A DNA stretch of 64,000 nucleotides from Hyphomicrobiales bacterium. Lineage in GTDB: Bacteria > Pseudomonadota > Alphaproteobacteria > Rhizobiales > Rhizobiaceae. The notes under the pieces are model-generated. The model searched no databases, was not told where the DNA came from, and saw only the letters and a list, made by a program, of their open reading frames with translations. Positions 44,902 to 53,005 of this stretch are shown here, in pieces. How positions within the stretch are numbered: the first letter of the stretch is position 1; the number at the start of each line of letters is the position of its first letter. The stretch is from assembly GCA_900473915.1 (NCBI GenBank), contig UCNG01000022.1:1-64000 (forward strand). Direction: 5' to 3'. The translations under genes and the position numbers were made by a program.

Positions 44902-45504
44902 TTACATCTTCTCGATGATCTTCTGGTCGCCTTCATGCGCCTTGCCATTGGCGGCGATGATGGCGGGAACGATGTCTTCCGCCTTGTCGATCACCAATGG
45001 CTTTACCTGATGCGCGGTATGCAGGAAGCCTTCCGTCGCCATATGCTCAAGCAGTGAGAGCATAGGCTGCCAGAAATTGTTGATGTTTGCGAAAACCATT
45101 GGCTTGCGATGCTTGCCGAGCTGCGCCCAGGTCATCATTTCCACGATTTCTTCAACCGTGCCGATGCCGCCCGGCAGCGTGACAAACGCATCCGATTTCT
45201 GGAACATGAGGTGCTTGCGCTCATGCATGTCGCCAACGACGATGAGCTCGGTCAGCTGTTGGGCCTTTTCGAGGCTCGCTTCCTTGTCGAGCAGGAAGGT
45301 CGGGATGATGCCGGTAACCTCGCCGCCAGCTTCCATCACGCCTTGCGCAACCGCGCCCATGATGCCGCGTGTGCCGCCGCCATAAACAAGGCGCAGGCCG
45401 TGTTCGGCAATGGAGCGGCCAAGCATAACGCCCGCTTCGCGATAGATGGGATTCAGGCCCGTAGACGAGCCGCAATAAACACAGATGGATCGAATCTCAG
45501 ACAT
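44902..45504 (-). CDS. LOG family protein (TIGR00730; cytokinin riboside monophosphate hydrolase type)
   Basis: A 200-residue Rossmann-fold protein of the LOG/lysine-decarboxylase-like family, which hydrolyses nucleoside 5'-monophosphates to free bases and ribose 5-phosphate. The hallmark PGGIGTVEE motif and the upstream CVYCGSSTG and VYGGGTRGIMGAVA segments are intact. Older annotation as lysine decarboxylase is incorrect for this family. It is transcribed leftward, ending at the terminator above. Confidence 0.9.
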   Translation of the reverse strand: MSEIRSICVYCGSSTGLNPIYREAGVMLGRSIAEHGLRLVYGGGTRGIMGAVAQGVMEAGGEVTGIIPTFLLDKEASLEKAQQLTELIVVGDMHERKHLMFQKSDAFVTLPGGIGTVEEIVEMMTWAQLGKHRKPMVFANINNFWQPMLSLLEHMATEGFLHTAHQVKPLVIDKAEDIVPAIIAANGKAHEGDQKIIEKM

Positions 45505-45655
45505 GATTTCTTGTGCGCTTTTGGCCTTTCAGCGTCAAGCGCTTGCGATTTCATTTAGCGGAGAAGTTTGTGGTCACGGGCCAGTCCTGTTGGACATTTG
45601 TGGCGATTGTTATATCTCAATCAGTATGTGTTCCAGATCGAGAAGTGGATTGGAT

Positions 45656-46003
45656 ATGAAGAACTGGGTTGTGTTTCTCGGGCTTACCTTTGCCGCCTCA
45701 TCCGCATCAGCGGGCGAGATCAACATCAAGCTGCCGGACGACACCGAAGTGACGACCAACTCCGTTCTCTACAAATGCGGCGAGAATAATGTGTCGGTTA
45801 CCTACTACAATGCCGGTGATATTTCGCTTGCCGAACTGGAGCTGGAAGACGAAACCGTCATCGCCTCCAACGTCCTCTCCGGCTCTGGGGCCAAATATGC
45901 CGGCGGCGTTTATATCTGGTGGACCAAGGGCGAAACGGCCGATCTTTATAACCTTATGGACGATCCGGACCAGTCGAAGCCGACAAACTGTGTAGAACAA
46001 TAA
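45656..46003 (+). CDS. MliC family periplasmic protein (lysozyme inhibitor type)
   Basis: A 115-residue protein with a signal peptide (KNWVVFLGLTFAASSASA, cleaved before GEIN). The rest shows the MliC/PliC pattern: VLYKCGENNVSVTYYNAGD, then the SGSGAKYAGGVYIWWTKGETADLY loop that in known members plugs the lysozyme active site, with two cysteines (Cys41 and the one near the end). The role is likely protection against host or competitor lysozyme; this is by family. ATG at 45656 is chosen. Confidence 0.8.
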   Translation: MKNWVVFLGLTFAASSASAGEINIKLPDDTEVTTNSVLYKCGENNVSVTYYNAGDISLAELELEDETVIASNVLSGSGAKYAGGVYIWWTKGETADLYNLMDDPDQSKPTNCVEQ

Positions 46004-46117
46004 CCCTGCTAATAAAAAGCCTCGTACCTTTTGCCGTTTCGGTGCAGATTTCTTGTGGGGGGAAGCCAAAAGCTATAAACCCGTCATTATAGTCTCTGGC
46101 GTGGGTTTCGAAACGAA

Positions 46118-47380
46118 ATGCAAAAGAACAGGTTAGGATTGCTCGGTATCGGGCTCGTCGCAATTGTTGTCGGGCTCGGCCTCTATTGGAATGCAACACG
46201 ATCCCGCGTTGAGGTGCCGCAATCCAATGTGGCTGCGCCAGTGTCAGGTGATGTGCCAGCGCAGCCTCAAGCAACGCCATCGGAGACCAAAGCGCCGGAG
46301 GCGGCCAAGCCTGCGCCTAATGATGCGAAGCCGCAAGCCGCGCAATCCGAAGAGCCTGCCAAACAGGCCGATGCCGCTCCCGCAGAACAGCCGAACAAGA
46401 CGCCGGTTTTCGATCTTCTTCGCGTCGAGCCTGACGGTTCGGTCGTGATAGCCGGCAAGGCGCTTCCCAATGCCGATGTCGAGGTTGTGGCAGGGGCAAA
46501 CGTTGTCGGAAAGGCGAAGGCTGGAGCCAATGGCGATTTCGCCGTTGTGCTGGATGAACCCTTGAAAGCGGGCGACCACCAGCTTGTCTTGCGCTCGACC
46601 GGCGCGGACAACAATGTTGCCACTTCCGCACAAACCGCCATCGTATCGGTGCCAGAAACCAAATCGGGACAGGTGCTGGCGCTGGTCGAGGAGCCGGGTC
46701 AGGCAAGTCGCCTGATCACAAAGCCGGAAACGGCAGCGAAACAGCAGGAAAACACGGAGGCTGCTTCCGAAGCTCCGGCCAAAGATGGCAAGCCGGAATC
46801 CAAGCCTGTGCAGGATTTGCCGATTGCCATCGAAGCGGTGGAGATCGAAGGCCAATCCGTGTTCGTGGCGGGTAAGGCCAAGGGCGGTAATCGCGTGATC
46901 GTTCACGCCAACGATACGTTGCTCGGCGCAAGCCCCATTTCACCTGATGGCCGTTTTCTGGTGCAGAGCAAGCAGCCCCTCAGTGTCGGCGATTATATCA
47001 TTCGCGCTGACCTGCTTGATAATGCCAATCGGGTTTTGGCGACAGCTCGCGTGCCGTTCCGCCGCGAAGCCGGTGAAAATATTTCAGCCATTGCCTCCGA
47101 TACGGGCGGCCAGGCGACCGCACCTTCGGGCGTGCATGGCGAAGCTGCGGCCCCGCTCCAGAAAGTTGAAGGTTCTGTCATCATCCGGCGCGGAGACAAT
47201 CTCTGGACGATCTCCAAGCGCACCTATGGCAAAGGCACACGATACACGACAATCTATCTCGCCAATCGCGACCAGATCCGCAATCCGGACCTGATCTGGC
47301 CGGGGCAGGTGTTCAATATGCCGAAGGAACCTTTGGGTGAGGACGAGGTCAAGCGCCAGTTGGAAGAGCACAGGAACTGA
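46118..47380 (+). CDS. Membrane-anchored LysM-domain protein
   Basis: A 420-residue protein with an N-terminal membrane anchor (GLLGIGLVAIVVGLGLYW), a long Ala/Pro/Lys-rich flexible region (about 35-95), two Ig-like or carboxypeptidase-regulatory-like beta segments (about 100-185 and 245-315) and a C-terminal LysM domain (about 354-402: VIIRRGDNLWTISKRTYGKG) that binds peptidoglycan. Such proteins link the envelope to the wall. No catalytic domain is seen. It lies alone downstream of the MliC gene. Confidence 0.85.
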   Translation: MQKNRLGLLGIGLVAIVVGLGLYWNATRSRVEVPQSNVAAPVSGDVPAQPQATPSETKAPEAAKPAPNDAKPQAAQSEEPAKQADAAPAEQPNKTPVFDLLRVEPDGSVVIAGKALPNADVEVVAGANVVGKAKAGANGDFAVVLDEPLKAGDHQLVLRSTGADNNVATSAQTAIVSVPETKSGQVLALVEEPGQASRLITKPETAAKQQENTEAASEAPAKDGKPESKPVQDLPIAIEAVEIEGQSVFVAGKAKGGNRVIVHANDTLLGASPISPDGRFLVQSKQPLSVGDYIIRADLLDNANRVLATARVPFRREAGENISAIASDTGGQATAPSGVHGEAAAPLQKVEGSVIIRRGDNLWTISKRTYGKGTRYTTIYLANRDQIRNPDLIWPGQVFNMPKEPLGEDEVKRQLEEHRN

Positions 47381-47524
47381 TGAGCATTTTCGCAACCGAA
47401 CTGCGCTTTCCTGTTAGGGACGGCGCGTTTCGGTCGGGAGCACCAGTCACGATAGTGTGTTCCCATTTGCTGGCCTTTTCTGGAATGAACGTCTCCAAAT
47501 CTTGAACTTCAGGGCATAATCGTA

Positions 47525-47535
47525 TATCGTCGATA
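47525..47535. promoter_or_regulatory. Candidate ArsR operator over the arsR start
   Basis: TATCG-T-CGATA is a perfect inverted repeat ending five bases before the ATG of the ArsR gene, within the longer imperfect CGTATATCGTCGATAGACG. There is no Shine-Dalgarno match in this short leader, so operator binding would directly block expression. Confidence 0.45.
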
Positions 47536-47539
47536 GACG

Positions 47540-47893
47540 ATGAAGATAGTTCTGGACAAAAACTTGGCCGAAGCAGCCCCCGATGTGGCGCAGCTCGGCA
47601 TTGATGATGAAGCGGCGGCGCGCATTTGCGCCGCGCTGGGGCATCCTGTCCGTATTCGCATTATCCGCCAGTTGATGATGGAGGACGCCTGCTGCTGCAA
47701 GGATATTGTCGGCAAGCTCGACCTCGCTCAATCGACGGTTTCCCAGCACCTCAAGGTTCTCGTGCAGGCGGGTCTGGTCGACTACCGGCCCGAGCGCCAA
47801 ACCTCTCGTTACAGCATCAACTGGCCGCAACTGGCCGCGATTCGCGCGCATCTTGCCACTTTCTCCGGTGACTGCTGCGTCAGCTCTGTTTGA
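47540..47893 (+). CDS. ArsR/SmtB family metal-responsive repressor
   Basis: A 117-residue winged-helix repressor with the typical ALGHPVRIRIIRQLMM start and recognition part LAQSTVSQHLKVLVQAGLVDYRPERQTSRYSIN. Three adjacent cysteines (51-53) precede the recognition helices, and two more (112-113) stand near the C-terminus, so thiophilic metal or metalloid sensing is likely. It is followed after 15 bases by an Atm1-type ABC exporter, probably its target. The inducer cannot be told from sequence. Confidence 0.88.
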   Translation: MKIVLDKNLAEAAPDVAQLGIDDEAAARICAALGHPVRIRIIRQLMMEDACCCKDIVGKLDLAQSTVSQHLKVLVQAGLVDYRPERQTSRYSINWPQLAAIRAHLATFSGDCCVSSV

Positions 47894-47908
47894 TTGAAAG
47901 ACCCTGAT

Positions 47909-49795
47909 ATGAGTTCCCCCAAAACGGTTTCCGCCGACTCCGGCGAGACGTTCAAGACACTGCGAAATCTCTGGCCCTATATGTGGCCTTCCGACAGGCC
48001 GGACCTTCGCATGCGCGTCGTCTGGGCCACGTTCTATCTGGTGATTTCCAAGATCGTGCTGATCCTCGTCCCCTATTTCTTCAAATGGGTGACGAACGCC
48101 TTGACCGGCCAGCTGAACCCGCCGGATTATCTTCCGCTGTTTCTGGTTGGTGCGGTGATGCTGGTGTTGGCCTATAACGGCGCCAAGATCGTACAGGCCG
48201 GTCTCAACCAGCTTCGCGACGCATTGTTTGCGAGTGTCGGCCAATATGCGGTGCGCCAGCTTGCCTATAAGACCTTCGTGCATATGCATCAGCTGTCCTT
48301 GCGGTTCCATCTGGAACGACGCACAGGCGGGCTTTCGCGCGTCATCGAGCGCGGCACCAAGGGCATCGAAACCATCGTTCGTTTCACGATCCTCAACACA
48401 CTGCCCACCATTCTGGAATTTGCGCTGACGGCGGTGATTTTCGCCTTCGCCTACGGCATCTCGTACCTTCTCGTGGTGGCTGCAACCGTCTGGCTCTATA
48501 CGTGGTTCACGATCAAGGCGAGTGACTGGCGCATCAATATTCGCCGCGAAATGAACAATTCCGATACGGACGCCAACACCAAGGCGATCGACTCGCTGCT
48601 CAATTTCGAAACGGTCAAATATTTCGGCAACGAGAAAATGGAAGCCCAGCGCTTCGATGCTTCGATGGCGCGTTATGAAAAGGCGGCAACCCAGACCTGG
48701 ACGTCGCTCGGCTGGCTGAACTTCGGTCAGGCCGTCATCTTTGGTGTCGGCATGGCGGTTGTCATGGTCATGTCGGCCCTGGAAGTGCGGGCCGGGACGC
48801 AATCCATCGGCGATTTCGTTTTCATCAATGCCTTGCTGATGCAGTTGTCCATTCCGCTCAACTTCATCGGCTTTATCTATCGTGAAATCCGTCAGGGCCT
48901 GACCGATATCGAGCAGATGTTCGACCTTCTCGATGTAAAGCAGGAAGTCATCGACAAATCCAATGCGCCGGCATTGAAAATCGAACACGGCGCAATTCGT
49001 TTCGACGACGTGCATTTCGCCTATGATGCGAACCGTCCGATCCTCAAAGGCATCAGTTTTGAAGTTCCGGCAGGGAAGACAGTGGCGATTGTCGGGCCGT
49101 CGGGTGCGGGAAAATCGACCATCTCGCGGCTCCTGTTCCGCTTCTATGATGTCCAGTCCGGGTCGGTCTCCGTCGACGGGCAGGATGTCCGCGATGTTAC
49201 GCAGGAAAGCCTGCGCAAGGTCATCGGCATGGTGCCGCAGGACACCGTGCTGTTCAACGATACGATAGCTTATAATATTCGTTATGGCCGTCCCGATGCC
49301 ACGACCGAAGAAGTGGAAAAGGCAGCCGAACTGGCGCAGATTTCGGGCTTCATCAAGCATCTGCCGGAAGGCTATCAATCCATGGTCGGCGAACGCGGCC
49401 TCAAGCTTTCGGGCGGAGAGAAACAGCGTGTTGCCATTGCCCGCACGATCCTGAAGGCCCCGCCGATCCTCATCCTCGATGAGGCTACCTCCGCGCTCGA
49501 TACGGCAACCGAGCAGGAAATCCAGTCGGCACTCGACATTGTCAGCCGGGGCCGGACCACGCTGGTAATCGCACATCGCCTGTCGACGGTGATCGGAGCG
49601 GATGAGATCATCGTCCTGAAAGACGGCCTGATTGCCGAAAGAGGCACGCACCGCATGCTGCTCAAGCACAAGGGGCTTTATGCTTCCATGTGGGCTCGCC
49701 AGCGCGAGGCCGATGAGGCGGAAGAGCGTCTGCGCCAGGTGCGGCAAAGCGACGAACTGGGCGTCGTTTCGCGCGGTGTTCCGGCGGCGGAATAG
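47909..49795 (+). CDS. ABC transporter of the Atm1/HMT1 heavy-metal (glutathione-conjugate) exporter type
   Basis: A 628-residue half-transporter: membrane domain (about 25-325, six helices) fused to a nucleotide-binding domain with GPSGAGKST (Walker A), LSGGE (signature) and ILDEATSALD (Walker B). The mid-part, FETVKYFGNEKMEAQRFDASMARYE, is the mark of Atm1/ABCB7-type exporters that move glutathione-linked Fe-S precursors or metals. The ArsR gene upstream argues for a metal-detoxification role in this case. ATG at 47909 is chosen over a TTG at 47894. Confidence 0.92.
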   Translation: MSSPKTVSADSGETFKTLRNLWPYMWPSDRPDLRMRVVWATFYLVISKIVLILVPYFFKWVTNALTGQLNPPDYLPLFLVGAVMLVLAYNGAKIVQAGLNQLRDALFASVGQYAVRQLAYKTFVHMHQLSLRFHLERRTGGLSRVIERGTKGIETIVRFTILNTLPTILEFALTAVIFAFAYGISYLLVVAATVWLYTWFTIKASDWRINIRREMNNSDTDANTKAIDSLLNFETVKYFGNEKMEAQRFDASMARYEKAATQTWTSLGWLNFGQAVIFGVGMAVVMVMSALEVRAGTQSIGDFVFINALLMQLSIPLNFIGFIYREIRQGLTDIEQMFDLLDVKQEVIDKSNAPALKIEHGAIRFDDVHFAYDANRPILKGISFEVPAGKTVAIVGPSGAGKSTISRLLFRFYDVQSGSVSVDGQDVRDVTQESLRKVIGMVPQDTVLFNDTIAYNIRYGRPDATTEEVEKAAELAQISGFIKHLPEGYQSMVGERGLKLSGGEKQRVAIARTILKAPPILILDEATSALDTATEQEIQSALDIVSRGRTTLVIAHRLSTVIGADEIIVLKDGLIAERGTHRMLLKHKGLYASMWARQREADEAEERLRQVRQSDELGVVSRGVPAAE

Positions 49796-49819
49796 CGGGT
49801 TCGCTGGTGGTTAGTTATA

Positions 49820-49843
49820 TTAGGGCATGATCACGTGCCCTAA
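49820..49843. repeat. Short inverted repeat before psd
   Basis: TTAGGGCA (49820-49827) and TGCCCTAA (49836-49843) are perfect 8-bp arms around TGATCACG. It is about 25 bp after the ABC gene stop and 80 bp before psd. No T-run follows. It may be a terminator-like hairpin, an operator or a small repeat remnant. Confidence 0.4.
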
Positions 49844-49922
49844 CAGCCGTGAATAATTTGCGAAATGGATTTTGATTCCGGATAGGATGAGGTAAATAAC
49901 GGCCAAACTCAAAGGAAGAGCG

Positions 49923-50621
49923 ATGAGCCTTACTGACACTATCCGCAATACTTTCGTGCCGATCCACCGGGAAGGCTATCCGTTTATCGCGGGCTTTTTC
50001 GTTGTTTCGCTCATTCTCGGCTGGCTCTGGGACCCGCTGTTCTGGATCGGCATGGTGCTGACCGTCTGGTGCATCTATTTCTATCGTGATCCCGAGCGCG
50101 TGACGCCGATGGACGATGATCTGGTCATCAGCCCAGCCGACGGCAAGGTTTCTTTCGTCGGTCTGGCTGTCCCGCCCGCCGAACTTGACCTCGGTGCCGA
50201 ACCACGCATGCGCGTGTCGGTCTTCATGAATGTGTTTTCGGTCCACATCAACCGCTCGCCGGTGCGCGGCAAGATCGAGAAGGTCGTGCATCGTCCGGGC
50301 AAGTTCCTCAACGCGGAACTGGACAAGGCCAGCACCGAAAACGAACGCAACAGCGTCCTGATCGAAAGCCCGCACGGCAAGATCGGCGTTGTCCAGATTG
50401 CAGGTCTTGTTGCCCGACGCATTGTCTGCTGGTCCAATGAGGATGATGAATTGTCAGTGGGCGAGCGGTTCGGCCTGATCCGCTTCGGATCGCGCGTCGA
50501 TGTCTATCTTCCGGCAGAAGCGACCGTTCGCGTCGCTGTTGGCCAGACGGCTGTGGCCGGTGAAACCGTGCTGGCCGATTACGGCAGCGTGCGCGGTGAG
50601 CCTGTGGTGCGGATCGGCTGA
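49923..50621 (+). CDS. psd: Phosphatidylserine decarboxylase (short, single-polypeptide proenzyme)
   Basis: Psd converts phosphatidylserine to phosphatidylethanolamine. The 232-residue alphaproteobacterial form has a short N-terminal membrane hairpin ([24 protein letters not shown]) and the self-cleavage motif [11 protein letters not shown], whose Ser becomes the pyruvoyl group. The catalytic [13 protein letters not shown] segment is typical. The stop is 4 bases before the pssA start, so the enzyme and its substrate-making partner are co-expressed. Confidence 0.94.
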   Translation: MSLTDTIRNTFVPIHREGYPFIAGFFVVSLILGWLWDPLFWIGMVLTVWCIYFYRDPERVTPMDDDLVISPADGKVSFVGLAVPPAELDLGAEPRMRVSVFMNVFSVHINRSPVRGKIEKVVHRPGKFLNAELDKASTENERNSVLIESPHGKIGVVQIAGLVARRIVCWSNEDDELSVGERFGLIRFGSRVDVYLPAEATVRVAVGQTAVAGETVLADYGSVRGEPVVRIG

Positions 50622-50625
50622 GCCG

Positions 50626-51477
50626 ATGGAAACACCTTTTCCGCCTTTTGAGCCCAATGGCCGCGTGGATTCATCGCGCGGCCCGAAGCTGTCGCAGATA
50701 CCCCTGCGTATCGTCGTTCCCAATGTCATAACGGTTCTGGCTATCTGCGCCGGCCTTACCGGCATCCGTCTGGCCTTCGAGAACCGTTTCGAGCTCGCCG
50801 TTATGATGGTGCTCGTCGCAGCTTTTCTGGATGGAATCGACGGACGGGTCGCGCGCATGATGAAGGGATCGTCGAAGTTCGGCGCTCAGATGGATTCATT
50901 GGCCGATATCGTCAATTTCGGCGTGGCGCCTGCCTTGGTGCTCTATGCCTTCATGCTTGATCAGGCGCGCTCTTTCGGCTGGATCGCGGCACTTCTCTAC
51001 GCCATTGCCTGCTGCCTGCGGCTGGCGCGTTTTAATGTCATGCTGGAAGACCCGAACCGTCCCGCATGGCAAAGCAACTATTTCATCGGCGTGCCTGCGC
51101 CCGCCGGTGCGATGCTCGTCCTGCTGCCGGTCTATCTTGGCTTTCTCGGCCTCACCCCGACACGCGCGCTTGCTTTCGGGGTCGCGGTTTATACCGTGGC
51201 CATTGCGTTCCTGCTGGTAAGCCGCCTGCCGGTTTATAATGGCAAATCGGCTGGCAGCCTTGTCCGGCGCGATATCGTCATGCCGCTGATCCTGTTCGTG
51301 GTGGTGTATGTCGCGTTCCTGATGAGCTTCACCTGGCAGACATTGAGCATCACGGCGCTCGCCTATCTTGCGTTTCTTCCGTTCAGTCTGGCAGCTTGGA
51401 ACCGGCGCGAAGCCGCCGACCGCAAGTCTGAGGAAAAGGCCAGCACCGAAGAGGAAGTGCCGTCAGGCGACAACTGA
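50626..51477 (+). CDS. pssA: CDP-diacylglycerol--serine O-phosphatidyltransferase
   Basis: PssA makes phosphatidylserine from CDP-diacylglycerol and serine, which Psd then decarboxylates. The 283-residue membrane protein has the CDP-alcohol phosphotransferase signature DGRVARMMKGSSKFGAQMDSLAD in its first helices. The frame extends back to 50500, inside psd; ATG at 50626 is the sensible start. Its end overlaps the converging ATPase gene by 15 bp (51463-51477). Confidence 0.94.
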   Translation: METPFPPFEPNGRVDSSRGPKLSQIPLRIVVPNVITVLAICAGLTGIRLAFENRFELAVMMVLVAAFLDGIDGRVARMMKGSSKFGAQMDSLADIVNFGVAPALVLYAFMLDQARSFGWIAALLYAIACCLRLARFNVMLEDPNRPAWQSNYFIGVPAPAGAMLVLLPVYLGFLGLTPTRALAFGVAVYTVAIAFLLVSRLPVYNGKSAGSLVRRDIVMPLILFVVVYVAFLMSFTWQTLSITALAYLAFLPFSLAAWNRREAADRKSEEKASTEEEVPSGDN

Positions 51478-52020
51478 TGGCAAGGCCTGCTTGATGAAAT
51501 CGACGCGCTCCTGGACCGACACTTTCGGCAGGAGCGCGATTTCATATCCGAGCCGCCTGTAGGTTTTGTCCATCGCATCGAAAGTACGTTCGGCTTCCTC
51601 GAAATCCTGCTTGCGCTCTGCATCCTGCCCGAAGATTTCCGCCCATGGCGGCGCCAGGAACACGGTTCTGTTGTATCTGACCTGGAGGGCAGCTTCTTCC
51701 ATGTGTTGTGGAACCGGCAGGTCGCACAGCGTCAGATAGCCGATCACGTCGGGAACACCGCGGTCGAAGAAAACCGTACCAGGCTGTTGTTCCGCCATCG
51801 CGTGCGAGCGCATCTCCCAGCAAAGCATCAACTCGGCAAAAAGCGTGCGATCCTTCCAGGGCAGGGCATTGCCGCCGATAGCGACCTGATCCTGAATAAT
51901 GGCGCGTCCAGCTTCAACCGTACGGGCGAAACCGTCTTTTTCAAGCGCATCGATCAGCGTGCTTTTACCGGATCCCGGCCCGCCGCTGATGATGATGAAA
52001 CGTTCGTGATTTCTGGTCAT
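51463..52020 (-). CDS. AAA family ATPase (small P-loop kinase-like)
   Basis: A 185-residue P-loop protein with Walker A GGPGSGKSTL and a later conserved DRGVPDVIGYL segment, typical of the AAA_28-like family of small kinases or ATPases with unknown substrate. ATG at 52020 has a GGAGG ribosome site; the frame is open to 52146. It converges on pssA with a 15-bp coding overlap. Confidence 0.82.
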   Translation of the reverse strand: MTRNHERFIIISGGPGSGKSTLIDALEKDGFARTVEAGRAIIQDQVAIGGNALPWKDRTLFAELMLCWEMRSHAMAEQQPGTVFFDRGVPDVIGYLTLCDLPVPQHMEEAALQVRYNRTVFLAPPWAEIFGQDAERKQDFEEAERTFDAMDKTYRRLGYEIALLPKVSVQERVDFIKQALPSVVA

Positions 52021-52149
52021 AGATCCTCCAATAGCAAAGGGCACGCGTGCCAAGATGGTTCGCGCGTGACGAAGGGGGCTGGAAGTGGGGGGAATTGTCC
52101 GCTGAAAGAAGCGCCGCCAGGCGGCAAGAAGCGGAAGACAATGCAATAA

Positions 52150-52181
52150 ATAGAACCGGCCTCGCTTGCAGGCAAGGCCGG
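52150..52181 (-). terminator. Terminator of the SDR gene
   Basis: CCGGCCTCGC (52156-52165) pairs with GCAAGGCCGG (52172-52181) with one G-U, followed on the minus strand by TTCTATTTATT. Confidence 0.7.
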
Positions 52182-52191
52182 AAGAAAGAAA

Positions 52192-52932
52192 TCAGCTCGG
52201 CAGATGATAGTCGAGGAAGCGGTCCTGTCGGACGTCGAAAAGTTTGCCGCTAACTTCGAGTTTCGGATCGGCAAGCTTGACGATCTTTTCTGCAACCGAT
52301 TGCGGCGTCGGCAGTGTTTCCGGATCTTCGCCCGGCATGGCCTGCGCGCGCATTGCCGTACGGGTGGCACCCGGATTGACGGAGTTGATCTTGAGTTTCA
52401 TCTGCTTCGTTTCTTCAGCCCAGCTGCGCGCCATGACTTCGACAGCAGCTTTCGAGGCAGCATAAGGCCCCCAGAAGGCGCGGCAGGTATGCGCCACGCC
52501 GGAAGAAAGCAGAATGGCACGCCCTGCATCGGAAGCGCGCAGCAGCGGATCGGTAGAACGAATGAGGCGCCACACACTGGTGACGTTGACGTTCATGACT
52601 TTCTCGAAAGTCTTGGCTTCGACATGGCCGATGGGCGATATCGTGCCGAGAACGCCCGCATTGGCGACCATGATATCGAGCTTGCCCCAGCGCTCATGAA
52701 TGGAGCCGCCGAGGCGATCGATCGCTTCCATGTCGGTAATGTCGAGAGGCACCAGCGTTGCGCTGCCGCCGAGTTTGCGAATGTCGTCGTCCAGCTCTTC
52801 CAGTCCGCCGACCGTGCGCGCAACCGCGAGCACATGCGCGCCGCGTTTTGCCAGTTCAAGCGAAAGAAAATAGCCGATACCGCGCGATGCGCCTGTTACC
52901 AGTGCAATGCGGCCCGTAAGGTCGATGCTCAT
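52192..52932 (-). CDS. Short-chain dehydrogenase/reductase
   Basis: A 246-residue classical SDR: cofactor motif TGASRGIGYF, the NAG motif in IMVANAGVLG, and the active-site Ser and Y-x3-K (YAASK). It resembles the alphaproteobacterial SDR usually found after purF; the substrate is unknown. It lies 73 bp after purF, separated by a terminator. Confidence 0.9.
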   Translation of the reverse strand: MSIDLTGRIALVTGASRGIGYFLSLELAKRGAHVLAVARTVGGLEELDDDIRKLGGSATLVPLDITDMEAIDRLGGSIHERWGKLDIMVANAGVLGTISPIGHVEAKTFEKVMNVNVTSVWRLIRSTDPLLRASDAGRAILLSSGVAHTCRAFWGPYAASKAAVEVMARSWAEETKQMKLKINSVNPGATRTAMRAQAMPGEDPETLPTPQSVAEKIVKLADPKLEVSGKLFDVRQDRFLDYHLPS

Positions 52933-52957
52933 CTAGTCCCCATATGTCATTCAAACA

Positions 52958-52987
52958 CAAGAAACAGGCGGCCTTTTGGGCCGCCTG
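52958..52987 (-). terminator. Intrinsic terminator of purF
   Basis: CAGGCGGCC (52965-52973) pairs with GGCCGCCTG (52979-52987), followed by TTTCTTG on the minus strand. Confidence 0.75.
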
Positions 52988-53005
52988 CGTGAAAGGATTG
53001 GGCGA

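Noticed and set aside
47447-49747. Very long minus-strand open frame of 766 codons
   Set aside because: It is the antisense shadow of the arsR and ABC exporter genes; its translation is rich in His, Arg and Gln without any domain.
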